Part shown: positions 52,272-62,971 of the stretch, piece by piece | Layout: every line of letters starts with the position of its first letter | How positions within the stretch are numbered: the first letter of the stretch is position 1 | DNA from: Kribbella pratensis | Lineage (GTDB): Bacteria; Actinomycetota; Actinomycetes; Propionibacteriales; Kribbellaceae | Reading direction: 5' to 3' | DNA length: 64,000 nt | NCBI RefSeq assembly: GCF_004366075.1 | Contig: NZ_SODU01000001.1 | Coordinates: 372,001 to 436,000, forward strand | The notes under the pieces: model-generated | The model's input: only the letters and a program-made list of their open reading frames with translations | Databases searched by the model: none | Told to the model about the DNA's origin: nothing | Position numbers and translations under genes: made by a program

Positions 52272-53228
52272 CTAGTCAGTCTCTGGGTTTGGGGAAGTGG
52301 TGCGGAACGAGCGTCGGTAGGTGTTCGGGGGGACGCCGACAACGCGTTGGAAGTGGCGGCGGAGGGTGGTGGCTGTTCCTAGGCCGGTGGCTGAGGCAAC
52401 CTTTTCGATTGCGTCGTCGGTGGACTCGAGGAGCTGCTGCGCGCGGCGGACGCGCTGGGTCAGGAGCCACTGGAGAGGCGTCTGGCCGGTGACCGAACGG
52501 AACTGCCGGCCGAGGTGTCGCGGGCTGGTGTTGGCCCGCCTCGCCAGGTCCGTGACGGTCAACGGCTGGTCCAGGCGCTCTTGCGCCCAGCCCAGCAACT
52601 GCGCAAGCGAATGATCGCCGTTGACCTGCACCGGCGTCGCCACGAACTGCGCTTGCCCACCGGCCCGATGCGGCGGTACGACGAGACGCCGGGCAACCGT
52701 GTTCGCGATCGTGGCGCCGTGGTCGAGATGGATCAGATGCAGACACAGGTCGACCGCCGCCGCCTTCCCCGCCGCCGTCAGCACCTTGCCGTTGTCCGTA
52801 TAGAGAACGTCGGGATCGACGACCGCCTTCGGATAGCGCGCGCTGAGTACGTCGGTGTGCCCCCAGTGCGTCGTGGCCCGCCGGCCGTCGAGCAGCCCGG
52901 CCGCACCGAGTACGAACGCACCGGTGCACAACGACGCGACCCGCGCCCCGGCCTCGTATGCCGCCCGTACCGCATCCGCCAGTTCACCCGGCACCGGCTC
53001 GTCGACATCGGCGAGCGCCGGCACCAGCACGGTGTCCGCCCGCTTGATCGCGTCGAGCGGCTCGGTCGGCTCGACCACGAACGGCCCGACCTGTACCGGC
53101 CCCGGTCCGCACAGGCGTACGTCGTACCACTCGTCGACGCCGAGCGGTGGATTGCCGAAGATCTCGTACGCGATCCCGAGCTCGAAGTGGAGCAGGTGCC
53201 CGGCGGTGGCGAGCGCTACGGTGTGCAT
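52272..53228 (-). CDS. GlxA family regulator (DJ-1/PfpI domain plus AraC HTH)
   Basis: A 318-residue protein. The N-terminal DJ-1/PfpI-like domain (about 1-170) contains the Cys elbow ASLCTGAFVLGAAGLL, and the AraC-type DNA-binding domain covers about 210-310 (LTVTDLARRANTSPRHLGRQ; EKVASATGLGTATTLRRHFQ). It diverges from the saccharopine-dehydrogenase-like gene by 71 bp and probably controls it or the neighbouring genes. Confidence 0.9.
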   Translation of the reverse strand: MHTVALATAGHLLHFELGIAYEIFGNPPLGVDEWYDVRLCGPGPVQVGPFVVEPTEPLDAIKRADTVLVPALADVDEPVPGELADAVRAAYEAGARVASLCTGAFVLGAAGLLDGRRATTHWGHTDVLSARYPKAVVDPDVLYTDNGKVLTAAGKAAAVDLCLHLIHLDHGATIANTVARRLVVPPHRAGGQAQFVATPVQVNGDHSLAQLLGWAQERLDQPLTVTDLARRANTSPRHLGRQFRSVTGQTPLQWLLTQRVRRAQQLLESTDDAIEKVASATGLGTATTLRRHFQRVVGVPPNTYRRSFRTTSPNPETD

Positions 53229-53299
53229 GTCCGAAAGTGTACGGATGGTGTCGTTCCGGACTCTCACACCGGCCTGGGGAAACCGGCGAGACTCGTCGC

Positions 53300-54286
53300 A
53301 TGAACGCAATCGTGGTGTACGGCGCCACCGGTCACACCGGCCACTTCGTCGTCGAGGAACTCCTCCGGCAGAACCTTCCCACCGCTGTCTCCGGACGCAA
53401 CGCGGCAGCCCTCGCTGCGCAGTGGGGCGACCTCGACGTCCGCCCCGCCGCTGTCGACGACCCACACGCCCTCGACCTCCCCCTGAAGAACGCTGCGGCC
53501 GTGATCAACGCGGCCGGGCCGTTCGCCACGACAGCCGCCCCGATCATCGACGCGGCCGCCCGCGCGCGTATCCCGTACGTCGACGTCGCGGCCGAACTCG
53601 AAGCGAACGTGTCGACGTTCGCCCGAGAGAGTGCTCTCCCGGTGATCCCGGCGATGGCGTTCTACGGCGGACTCGGCGACCTGCTGACGACCGCGGCGCT
53701 GGGGGAGCGGACCAGCGCTGACGAGGTGCATGTGGCCTACGGGCTGAGCAGCTGGCACCCCACGGCAGGCACACGCGCCGCCGGTCAGGTTTCGCACGAT
53801 CGGCGGAACGGGCAGCGCGTGCGGTTCAGCGGCGGGCGCCTGCAATACCACCAGGACCCGGCGGTCCAGGAGAACTGGACGTTCCCGGATCCGCTCGGCA
53901 ACCGCCGCGTGATCGCCGAGTTCACGATGGCCGACGTGATCACGATCCCGACGCACATCGCCGTACCCGAGGTCCGCACGTACATGACGCTCGAAGCCGC
54001 TGGTGATCTCGCGGATTCGGAAACGCCGGCGCCGGCTGCCGTCGACGAGCTGGGGCGGTCGGACCAGACGTTCGTGGTGGATGTCCGCGTGCGGACCCGC
54101 GGCGAAGAGCGGCGGGCTACCGCGACCGGACAGGACATCTACGCGATCTCGGCGCCGCTCGCGGTCGGCGCGGTACGCCGGATCCTCGCCGGTCAGACGC
54201 GTTCCTTGGGGGTGGCATCCGCGGGCGCGATGTTCGACGCCGTCGAGTTCCTCAAGGATTTACCGCTGACACTCGACCTGCCGTAA
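53300..54286 (+). CDS. Saccharopine dehydrogenase-like NAD(P)-binding protein
   Basis: A 328-residue Rossmann-fold protein with YGATGHTGHFVVEELLRQ at the N-terminus and AGPFATTAAPIIDAA, as in the trans-acting enoyl-reductase and saccharopine-dehydrogenase-like family. No catalytic function can be assigned. The ATG at 53300 fits the Rossmann start; the upstream part of the frame lies in the GlxA region. Confidence 0.85.
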   Translation: MNAIVVYGATGHTGHFVVEELLRQNLPTAVSGRNAAALAAQWGDLDVRPAAVDDPHALDLPLKNAAAVINAAGPFATTAAPIIDAAARARIPYVDVAAELEANVSTFARESALPVIPAMAFYGGLGDLLTTAALGERTSADEVHVAYGLSSWHPTAGTRAAGQVSHDRRNGQRVRFSGGRLQYHQDPAVQENWTFPDPLGNRRVIAEFTMADVITIPTHIAVPEVRTYMTLEAAGDLADSETPAPAAVDELGRSDQTFVVDVRVRTRGEERRATATGQDIYAISAPLAVGAVRRILAGQTRSLGVASAGAMFDAVEFLKDLPLTLDLP

Positions 54287-54358
54287 CTCGATTTCCTGCG
54301 GGAGAATGTTGGGCCCCTGCTGTGTTCAACGCCCACGAACAGCTGGAGGCCGCCCACC

Positions 54359-55975
54359 ATGCCCAATATCCCCCTGCCCAACATCCCCCTGCCACACAGC
54401 GATCTGTCCCGCCGTGATCTCCTCCGGCTGACCGCAGCCGGTGCGGTCGCGGGAACGGCGGGGAGCGCTTTCTCCGCGTTCCCGGCGTACGCCGCTGACA
54501 TCGACTACACGGCGCGCAAGACGTTCGACGACTGGGATCGGCTGTTTCAGGAAGGTGGTCCTGGGCAGCCGGATCAGCCGAACGACAACACGAACCGGGA
54601 CGGCCGGTCCGGCATGCTCGCCTGGAGTCAGTCGTACGTGCTGCTCGGTCTGGTCCGCATGTACGAGAAGTACCGCGACACCTACTACCTGGACCGCCTC
54701 GTCGACAACGTCGACCAGGTGCTCGCCGTCCGCGACAGCGAACGCGGCGTCACCGACTACCGCGGTCTCTCGCTCCCCGCCTGGCGAGCCGACCACCCGT
54801 ACACGACCGGCTACGCAACCCTTGCCGACAGCAACGGTCAGCCGCTGCTCGACCTCCGCGAGGCGCTGTCGTACGCCGAGGACACGACGGTCACGGTCAC
54901 CGCCGGGACCCGCCCGGGCACGTTCACCGTCCAACTCGTCAACACGTTCGTGAACCGCACGGTCACGCTCTCCGACCTCTCTCTGGATCCGGCCAGTCCC
55001 GACTACGCCGTGAGCCGGATCTACGCAGCCGCCCCCGGCCCGCTCCAGCTCACCGCTGCGGATCGACGGCCGACTCCGCGCGCAGGCGACGTACCGCGGC
55101 TGGGCACCTACGAGATGCACTGCAAGCCGGTGATCTTCGCCGTTCACACCGGGATGATCACGTACCCGATCGCGAGCTTCGTCCGGCTCGTCGCCGGCTC
55201 TCCGGTTCTCCGCCGGCGCTACCAGCGGAAGGCGGCCGAGTACCTCACGGCATGCCGCGAGGCGGTCGCCGTGCACGACTGGGAGTACGACGAGGAGGGC
55301 GGTCACCTGATCTGGCCGAAGGGTCAGCCGCTCGCGTACGACGGGTGTGAGCAGCCGATCAATCAGTCGGTCGGTCTCGGGCAGACGCTGGTCGAGCTCG
55401 CGCTGGCAACCGGAGAGAGCGGATACCGGCGGAAGGTCGCCGCGATGGGCCGGATGCTGGCCGGCCAGCTCACGGTGGACGCGGGTGACGCCTATCTGTG
55501 GCACTACTGGCCGGCGGGCAGCCGCATCTACGAGGGGTTCACGAAGACGGGAAGCCCCGACAGCGATGTCTCGATCTTCACGCCGTCGGGTGGGCCGGCG
55601 CGGCAGTTCGAGGACATCAGCCACGGCGCGATCGACGTCGAGTTCGCCGTACGGGCGTTCCGGGCGCGGCTCGCGTTCACCGGCCTGGACATGGAGCGGC
55701 TCGCGCGCACGTTCACCCAGAACGTCGCGACGACCGACGCCGACGGCCTCCCCGCCGTACACACGACCGTCGGCGGCACGGCTATCGGCGCGGCCTCGGT
55801 CGCGCACCAGGCCCCGCGCTGGATGCAGGTGAGCCCGTGGAACCCGCAGGTCCATGCACACTGTCTCGCGCTCTACAAGCGCTACCAGCCGACACCGGAG
55901 CGCGACGGGCAGCAAGCGATCGGCTTCGGCTGGCTACTGGCCAACGTCGCGTACCTCAACTGGGGAGCCCGATGA
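54359..55975 (+). CDS. Tat-exported protein, probably an alpha/alpha-toroid carbohydrate-active enzyme
   Basis: A 538-residue protein. The Tat signal has the twin-arginine motif SRRDLLRL at about residues 17-24, with cleavage near AYA. Ahead of it stands a short tandem repeat, NIPLPNIPLP. The body is rich in aromatic and Gly residues with a WEYDEEGGHLIWPK segment and a C-terminal GFGWLLANVAYLNW, which I associate with helical toroid glycan enzymes, but I do not recognise the exact family. GGAGG lies 9 nt before the ATG. It probably acts outside the cell. Confidence 0.65.
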   Translation: MPNIPLPNIPLPHSDLSRRDLLRLTAAGAVAGTAGSAFSAFPAYAADIDYTARKTFDDWDRLFQEGGPGQPDQPNDNTNRDGRSGMLAWSQSYVLLGLVRMYEKYRDTYYLDRLVDNVDQVLAVRDSERGVTDYRGLSLPAWRADHPYTTGYATLADSNGQPLLDLREALSYAEDTTVTVTAGTRPGTFTVQLVNTFVNRTVTLSDLSLDPASPDYAVSRIYAAAPGPLQLTAADRRPTPRAGDVPRLGTYEMHCKPVIFAVHTGMITYPIASFVRLVAGSPVLRRRYQRKAAEYLTACREAVAVHDWEYDEEGGHLIWPKGQPLAYDGCEQPINQSVGLGQTLVELALATGESGYRRKVAAMGRMLAGQLTVDAGDAYLWHYWPAGSRIYEGFTKTGSPDSDVSIFTPSGGPARQFEDISHGAIDVEFAVRAFRARLAFTGLDMERLARTFTQNVATTDADGLPAVHTTVGGTAIGAASVAHQAPRWMQVSPWNPQVHAHCLALYKRYQPTPERDGQQAIGFGWLLANVAYLNWGAR

Positions 55976-56021
55976 CCACGGCGTACCTGACGTACGACGT
56001 GTTGTGACATAGCCTGGTGAG

Positions 56022-57038
56022 GTGGAGGGGGAGCCGCCCGCGCGGCGGTGGGTGGGGATCGCGATCGCGGGACTGTTGCCATGGGCATGGTTCGTGCTGC
56101 GCGACCGGTTCGGCGTGGTCACCGACGTGACCGCGATCGTGCTGCCACTGGCCGTGCTCGTCACGGCCGTCGTCGCCCTCGTCGTCGCGGGGGCAGTGGG
56201 TGCAGCGGGCGCCTGGCGTGTCCCGCCGGGCCACCGTGTCCTGGTACGCCGGCGGCGGCGCCGGGCAGCGGTTGTGTTCGCCGTGTCGACGCTGCTGGTC
56301 GGGATCGTCGCCACGTTCGGGCCGTGGGTGCCGCACGGCACGGGCACGGTCGACAAGAGTCGCGCCGTACGGATCGCCGCCGTCAACATCGGCAGCGGTG
56401 AGCTCGACGGTGCGGACAACCTGCTCGCACTCAAGGCCGACGTACTCGTGGTCTCCGAGATCGGCGAGCCGCTGACACAGCGCCTGTCCGAGTCGTACCC
56501 GGAACATGTTGCCGATTGGAAAGGCCCGTCGATCGGCGTCTTCAGCCGCTGGCCGCTGACCGTCATCGAGCAGACCGGCCCGGATCTCCCCGGGTTCGTG
56601 CTCCGGGTCCACGCGCCGTCGGGTGAGTTCGATCTGATCGCGGCGCACGTGCCGCGTCCGTGGTGGAGGACGGGCGGGTCGACGTACACCAGCTCGACAG
56701 ACGACGGGATTCCGTACCAGACGACGGTCGCCGAGCATCACCGGCTGATCGAGCAGATCGCCGCACGGGCAGCGCGCGACGACCGCCCCGTCGTGGTGGC
56801 CGGTGACCTGAACACCACGGACCGCGGCCGCGACTACCGGGTCCTCACCGACCACCTCGACGACGCGATGCTCGACAGCTGGGGCCGCCCGTCGCAGATC
56901 GGCAAATGGTCCGCGCTCATGGTCCGGATCGACCACCTGTTCGTGAAGCCCGGCTGGTGCTCCGACGACAACGACTGGTACTCGATTCCGATGTCGGACC
57001 ATCATGGTCTCGCCTCGACGATCGGGCCTTGCAGATGA
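56022..57038 (+). CDS. Membrane-anchored endonuclease/exonuclease/phosphatase family protein
   Basis: A 338-residue protein with about three N-terminal membrane segments (residues 12-105) followed by an EEP phosphoesterase domain. Catalytic motifs: AAVNIGS, VVSEIG, AAHVPR, GDLNTT, RIDHLF and SDHHG. The active site should face outside the cytoplasm. TAGCCT (56010-56015) ends 6 nt before the GTG, supporting this start as leaderless. It overlaps the next gene by 4 bp. Confidence 0.85.
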   Translation: MEGEPPARRWVGIAIAGLLPWAWFVLRDRFGVVTDVTAIVLPLAVLVTAVVALVVAGAVGAAGAWRVPPGHRVLVRRRRRRAAVVFAVSTLLVGIVATFGPWVPHGTGTVDKSRAVRIAAVNIGSGELDGADNLLALKADVLVVSEIGEPLTQRLSESYPEHVADWKGPSIGVFSRWPLTVIEQTGPDLPGFVLRVHAPSGEFDLIAAHVPRPWWRTGGSTYTSSTDDGIPYQTTVAEHHRLIEQIAARAARDDRPVVVAGDLNTTDRGRDYRVLTDHLDDAMLDSWGRPSQIGKWSALMVRIDHLFVKPGWCSDDNDWYSIPMSDHHGLASTIGPCR

Positions 57039-57301
57039 CGACCGAACTCGACCAGCTCGTGGCGACGCTCGACAGCCTGCGAGCCGGCGTACTGAAGAAG
57101 CTGGCCGGCCTCACCGAGACCGACTGCGCCGCCTCCAACGAGATCATCGCGAAGCTCGCCGACCCCGAAACCCCGGTGACCCGCAACGGCAAGACGCACA
57201 ATCTCCGCTGGGCGATCCTCGCCGTGATCGGCGAGACCTCGCGGCACGCCGGGCACGCGGACATCATCCGCGAACAGATCGACGGCACCACCGGCCGCTG
57301 A
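57035..57301 (+). CDS. DinB/DUF664-like small protein with internal deletion
   Basis: An 88-residue protein. The first ~30 residues ([22 protein letters not shown]) resemble the start of DUF664/DinB proteins, and residues about 56-88 ([20 protein letters not shown], then IDGTTGR) match their C-terminus. The middle ~80 residues of the usual 170-190 are missing, so the four-helix bundle is incomplete. It overlaps the EEP gene by 4 bp. It may be a degraded gene or a dedicated short partner. Confidence 0.65.
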   Translation: MTTELDQLVATLDSLRAGVLKKLAGLTETDCAASNEIIAKLADPETPVTRNGKTHNLRWAILAVIGETSRHAGHADIIREQIDGTTGR

Positions 57302-57356
57302 CCCGCGATGGCCGGGGGGAATGACTTCGGTCGGCTGACATGGCAGGATTCCTACG

Positions 57357-57800
57357 GTGAGTAGCGGTACGACGGAGGAACAGCGCCTGCAGGACCTGGC
57401 GCGGCTGCGGCGTGTGAAGGACCGGATCGACCGGGAGTACGCGCAGCCGCTGGACGTCGAGGCGCTGGCGCGTGGCGCGCACATGTCGTCCGGGCACCTG
57501 AGCCGCGAGTTCAAGCGCGCTTACGGAGAGTCGCCGTACGGGTATCTGATGACCCGGCGGATCGAGCGGGCGATGATGCTGCTGCGACGCGGTGGGATGA
57601 GCGTCACCGACGTCTGCTTCGCTGTCGGCTGCCAGTCGCTTGGCACGTTCAGCACCCGGTTCACCGAGCTGGTCGGGATGCCGCCGAGCGTCTACAAGGA
57701 GAACGCCGGCGACGCCACGCTCGGCATCCCGTCGTGTGTCGCGAAACAGGTGACGCGACCGATCAGGAATCGAGAAGCATCTCCGACCTCCGGCAGCTAG
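57357..57800 (+). CDS. AraC family regulator (short, DNA-binding domain only)
   Basis: A 147-residue AraC-type protein that consists almost wholly of the two helix-turn-helix units (VEALARGAHMSSGHLSREFK and VTDVCFAVGCQSLGTFSTRF). It has no N-terminal sensing domain. The GTG at 57357 is assumed. It is followed by a VOC gene after 10 bp, a common pairing in actinomycetes, and probably regulates it. Confidence 0.85.
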   Translation: MSSGTTEEQRLQDLARLRRVKDRIDREYAQPLDVEALARGAHMSSGHLSREFKRAYGESPYGYLMTRRIERAMMLLRRGGMSVTDVCFAVGCQSLGTFSTRFTELVGMPPSVYKENAGDATLGIPSCVAKQVTRPIRNREASPTSGS

Positions 57801-57810
57801 GTTGACGCCC

Positions 57811-58221
57811 ATGGAGATCAAGATCCTCGCCAGCTTCCTGCCACACACCGACCCCGAGGAGTCGCTGAAGTTCTACCGCGACATCCTCGGCTTCGAGGTC
57901 CGCACCGACGTCGGGTACGGCGGCATGCGCTGGATCACCGTCGGCCCGCCCGGCCAGCCGGACACGGGGATCGTGCTCTGCCCGCCGTTCGCCGACCCCG
58001 GTATCACCGAGGACGAGCGCCGTACGATCGGCGAGATGATGGCGAAGGGCACCTACGCCACCGTCGTGCTCCAGACCGACGACATCGACGGCCTGTTCGA
58101 GCGGCTGCAGGCGACCGACGCCGAGGTGATCCAGGAACCGGTGGACCAGCCGTACGGCGTCCGCGACTGCGCGTTCCGGGACCCGGCCGGCAACCACATC
58201 CGAATCAACCAGGCATCCTGA
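57811..58221 (+). CDS. VOC family protein
   Basis: A 136-residue VOC protein (FYRDILGFEVRTDVGYGGMR; FRDPAGNHIRI), of the glyoxalase/bleomycin-resistance fold. The ATG at 57811 has TAGGTT (57798-57803) 7 nt upstream and no Shine-Dalgarno. The TAG of that hexamer is also the stop codon of the preceding AraC gene. Function unknown. Confidence 0.85.
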   Translation: MEIKILASFLPHTDPEESLKFYRDILGFEVRTDVGYGGMRWITVGPPGQPDTGIVLCPPFADPGITEDERRTIGEMMAKGTYATVVLQTDDIDGLFERLQATDAEVIQEPVDQPYGVRDCAFRDPAGNHIRINQAS

Positions 58222-58243
58222 GTCCTTCCCGAGAGGTAGCAGC

Positions 58244-60604
<2,361 letters not shown>

Positions 60605-60627
60605 CGCCACTTGAACGCGCCGTTGCG

Positions 60628-61311
60628 TCACGCCGAGCCGCGGAAGCGATAGCCGAAGCCGCGGACGGACTCGATCCGAGCGGCCGACGCATCGGGCGAT
60701 TCGAGCTTTCGGCGAAGTCGAAGAACCGCGAACTTCACCCGTTCCAGTCCGAGACCGCTCGGGTCGTCCCACACCTGGGCGAGCAACTGGGCCGGATTGA
60801 GGATCGAGCCCCCGTGCCGGACCAGCACGGCCAGCAGCCGAAACTCCGTCGGCGTCAGGCGCACGTCCCGACCGTCCAGCGACACCGACCGCTGCTGTGG
60901 ATCGATCCGCAGCCGGCCGTCGTCGTAGACCTCGATCGCCCAGGTGGGCTGCGCCGTACGACGCAGCAATGCCTCCAGTCGCGCGACCAGCTCGTTGCTG
61001 CCGAACGGTTTGGTCAGGTAGTCGTCTGCCCCGGCCCGCAGTCCGCGGACCTTGTCCGCCTCCTGGCCATGGCCACTGAGGATGAGGATCGGCAGGTCGC
61101 TGATGTCCCGGACCCGCTCGAGAACCTGCCAGCCGTCCATCCCTCGCAGCCCGATGTCCAGCACCAGCAGATCAGGACGCAGGGAGTGCACCGCCCGCAG
61201 ACCCGCCCGCCCGTCCTCGACATGGTCGACCTCATAGCCCGACCGTCGGAGCAGCACACCGAGCGCGAGTCCGACGTCGGCATCGTCCTCGATCACCAGG
61301 ACGCGGCTCAT
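60628..61311 (-). CDS. OmpR/PhoB-type response regulator
   Basis: A 227-residue response regulator: receiver domain with phospho-acceptor Asp52 (LVLDIGLRG) and Lys101 (LTKPFGS), and a C-terminal winged helix ([28 protein letters not shown]). The ATG overlaps the stop of the kinase gene by one base (TGATG), so both are translated together. It probably activates or represses promoters in response to the neighbouring kinase. Confidence 0.92.
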   Translation of the reverse strand: MSRVLVIEDDADVGLALGVLLRRSGYEVDHVEDGRAGLRAVHSLRPDLLVLDIGLRGMDGWQVLERVRDISDLPILILSGHGQEADKVRGLRAGADDYLTKPFGSNELVARLEALLRRTAQPTWAIEVYDDGRLRIDPQQRSVSLDGRDVRLTPTEFRLLAVLVRHGGSILNPAQLLAQVWDDPSGLGLERVKFAVLRLRRKLESPDASAARIESVRGFGYRFRGSA

Positions 61312-62363
61312 CACCGCTCACCCGGTCGCCGCCACGGAAGCCCGACGCTGATCGTGGTGCCTTCGCCCGTGGTGGCGGCCTCGATGGTCCCGCCGTGACT
61401 TTCGGCGATCGCCCGGCTGAGCGCCAGTCCGAGCCCGGTCGTCGGTGTACCGGTCCGCGGACGGTTGGATGCCTGGTGGAAGGCAGTGAAAAGCTGGTCC
61501 AGATCACGCTCGGGGTGGCCGGGCCCGGAACTGGTGACCTCGATCCGCCACCCGGTGCGCGCCGGCGCGGCCCGGAGTACGACGGCGCCGCCTGGTGTAG
61601 CGACTTCGAGCCGGTTGACGACGAGATTGGTGAGCAACTGATGCACGCGGCCCCGATCACAGCTGATGAGCCGTCCGTCGGCCTCCTCACCGCGCAGGGC
61701 GACGACCGCCGACCGGGCACGGGGTTGCTGCTCCGCTACGACGGTCCGCACCAGCTCACGAACAGAGACAAGCGCCAGGTCCAACTGCAGTTCCCCTGAC
61801 TCCAACCGGGCGATGAGAGCCAATTCGTCGATGACGGCGAGCATGCGATCGCCGCTACGCCGGATCACCTCGGCGAACTGGCGGTTCTCCTCGGTCAGTC
61901 CGCCTTCCTCTGCGTCGGTCAGGAAGCTGGAGAAGGCGATCACCGACGTCAGCGAGCCCCGCAACGCGTGGCACACGGCGGTGACGAAGTCATGGCCGGC
62001 AACCGGGCCGTCGGGATGCTCCATCCGCTCGGCGACAACCTCTGCGAATGCGTCGAGTGCTGTCATCAGCGCATCGTCGGTCCCCGCACCCGCCGTACGG
62101 ACAGACAGCTGTTGCGCATCGCGACCAATTCCGATGGACCAGACCAGATCGGTCGCCGCAGGCGAAGGAGGACCGACCGAGGCCGCGTCGAGTCGGGCGG
62201 AGCTGATGCCGGGCACTTCCGCCAACCGAGCGACGACGTCGTTGGCGTCCTCGTGGGTGCGGATGACCATGGCGGGGCTCAGCAGAGCGAGCACGGCGGT
62301 GACATCGGGCCGCACCGACCGAGGCCGACCCACTGCGCCGACGCCGAACCCCGCTGTTGCCAT
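61311..62363 (-). CDS. Cytosolic sensor histidine kinase with atypical ATP-binding G1 box
   Basis: A 350-residue kinase without membrane segments. The phospho-acceptor His132 is in AVCHALRGSLTSV, the N box is LLTNLVVN (Asn246) and the G2 box is TTGLGLALS (308-316). The G1 box reads SSGPG (278-282), so the Asp of DxGxG is Ser; this should weaken ADP contact. It is coupled to the downstream response regulator and may be an unusual or regulated kinase. Confidence 0.88.
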   Translation of the reverse strand: MATAGFGVGAVGRPRSVRPDVTAVLALLSPAMVIRTHEDANDVVARLAEVPGISSARLDAASVGPPSPAATDLVWSIGIGRDAQQLSVRTAGAGTDDALMTALDAFAEVVAERMEHPDGPVAGHDFVTAVCHALRGSLTSVIAFSSFLTDAEEGGLTEENRQFAEVIRRSGDRMLAVIDELALIARLESGELQLDLALVSVRELVRTVVAEQQPRARSAVVALRGEEADGRLISCDRGRVHQLLTNLVVNRLEVATPGGAVVLRAAPARTGWRIEVTSSGPGHPERDLDQLFTAFHQASNRPRTGTPTTGLGLALSRAIAESHGGTIEAATTGEGTTISVGLPWRRPGER

Positions 62364-62530
62364 CTTGTCTCGCCCGTCCCTCGCGCCCGGTCCGCGACAG
62401 CTTCGAGTACGCCGCAGGCCGACCCTTCACTATAGTCGAGACATCAGCATGGAGTCACGATCCGCTTACCTTGGGTGAGAATTGGGCCCTGGATGGTTCT
62501 GAGAGCGAATCCACGGATCGGAGAACATGT

Positions 62531-62971
62531 ATGGCTCCAGGGGAGTTCGTACTCGTCGTCGATGACGACGAGTACATCCGGGAGGCGATCCGGCGGATCG
62601 TCACCAAGTGCGGGTACTCCGTCCTCGCTGCCGCCGATGCCGGGGCCGCCCTGCGTGCCGCGCAGGCTGTGGAGGCTCCGATCACCTTGTTGCTCACCGA
62701 TGTCTGGATGCCCGGGGACATCAGCGCTTCCGCCCTGGCAGAAGAACTCGCCGACCGCTACGCGGACCTCCGCGTGGTCTATGTCTCCGGGCTGCCGAAG
62801 GAACTCGCGGTCGGCAACGGGCTTGTGGCCTCGGACGCGAGGTTTCTCGAGAAGCCGTTCACCCCGGCGCGGCTGGTGGAGGCGATCCGCGCAGCCCTTG
62901 ACGAGACCGGCACTCGGGCAGTCAGTTCGCCGGTGGACCAGGCGCGTCCAGAACGTCACGGACCATCGTGA
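62531..62971 (+). CDS. Single-domain response regulator (receiver only)
   Basis: A 146-residue receiver with Asp10-12 acidic cluster (VVDDDEY), phospho-acceptor Asp57 (LLTDVWMP) and Lys108 (FLEKPFTP), but no output domain. GGAG lies 7 nt before the ATG at 62531. A TATAGT hexamer at 62431-62436 is a possible promoter element upstream. Its C-terminus overlaps the convergent hybrid kinase by 50 bp. It may act as a phosphate shuttle for that kinase. Confidence 0.88.
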   Translation: MAPGEFVLVVDDDEYIREAIRRIVTKCGYSVLAAADAGAALRAAQAVEAPITLLLTDVWMPGDISASALAEELADRYADLRVVYVSGLPKELAVGNGLVASDARFLEKPFTPARLVEAIRAALDETGTRAVSSPVDQARPERHGPS

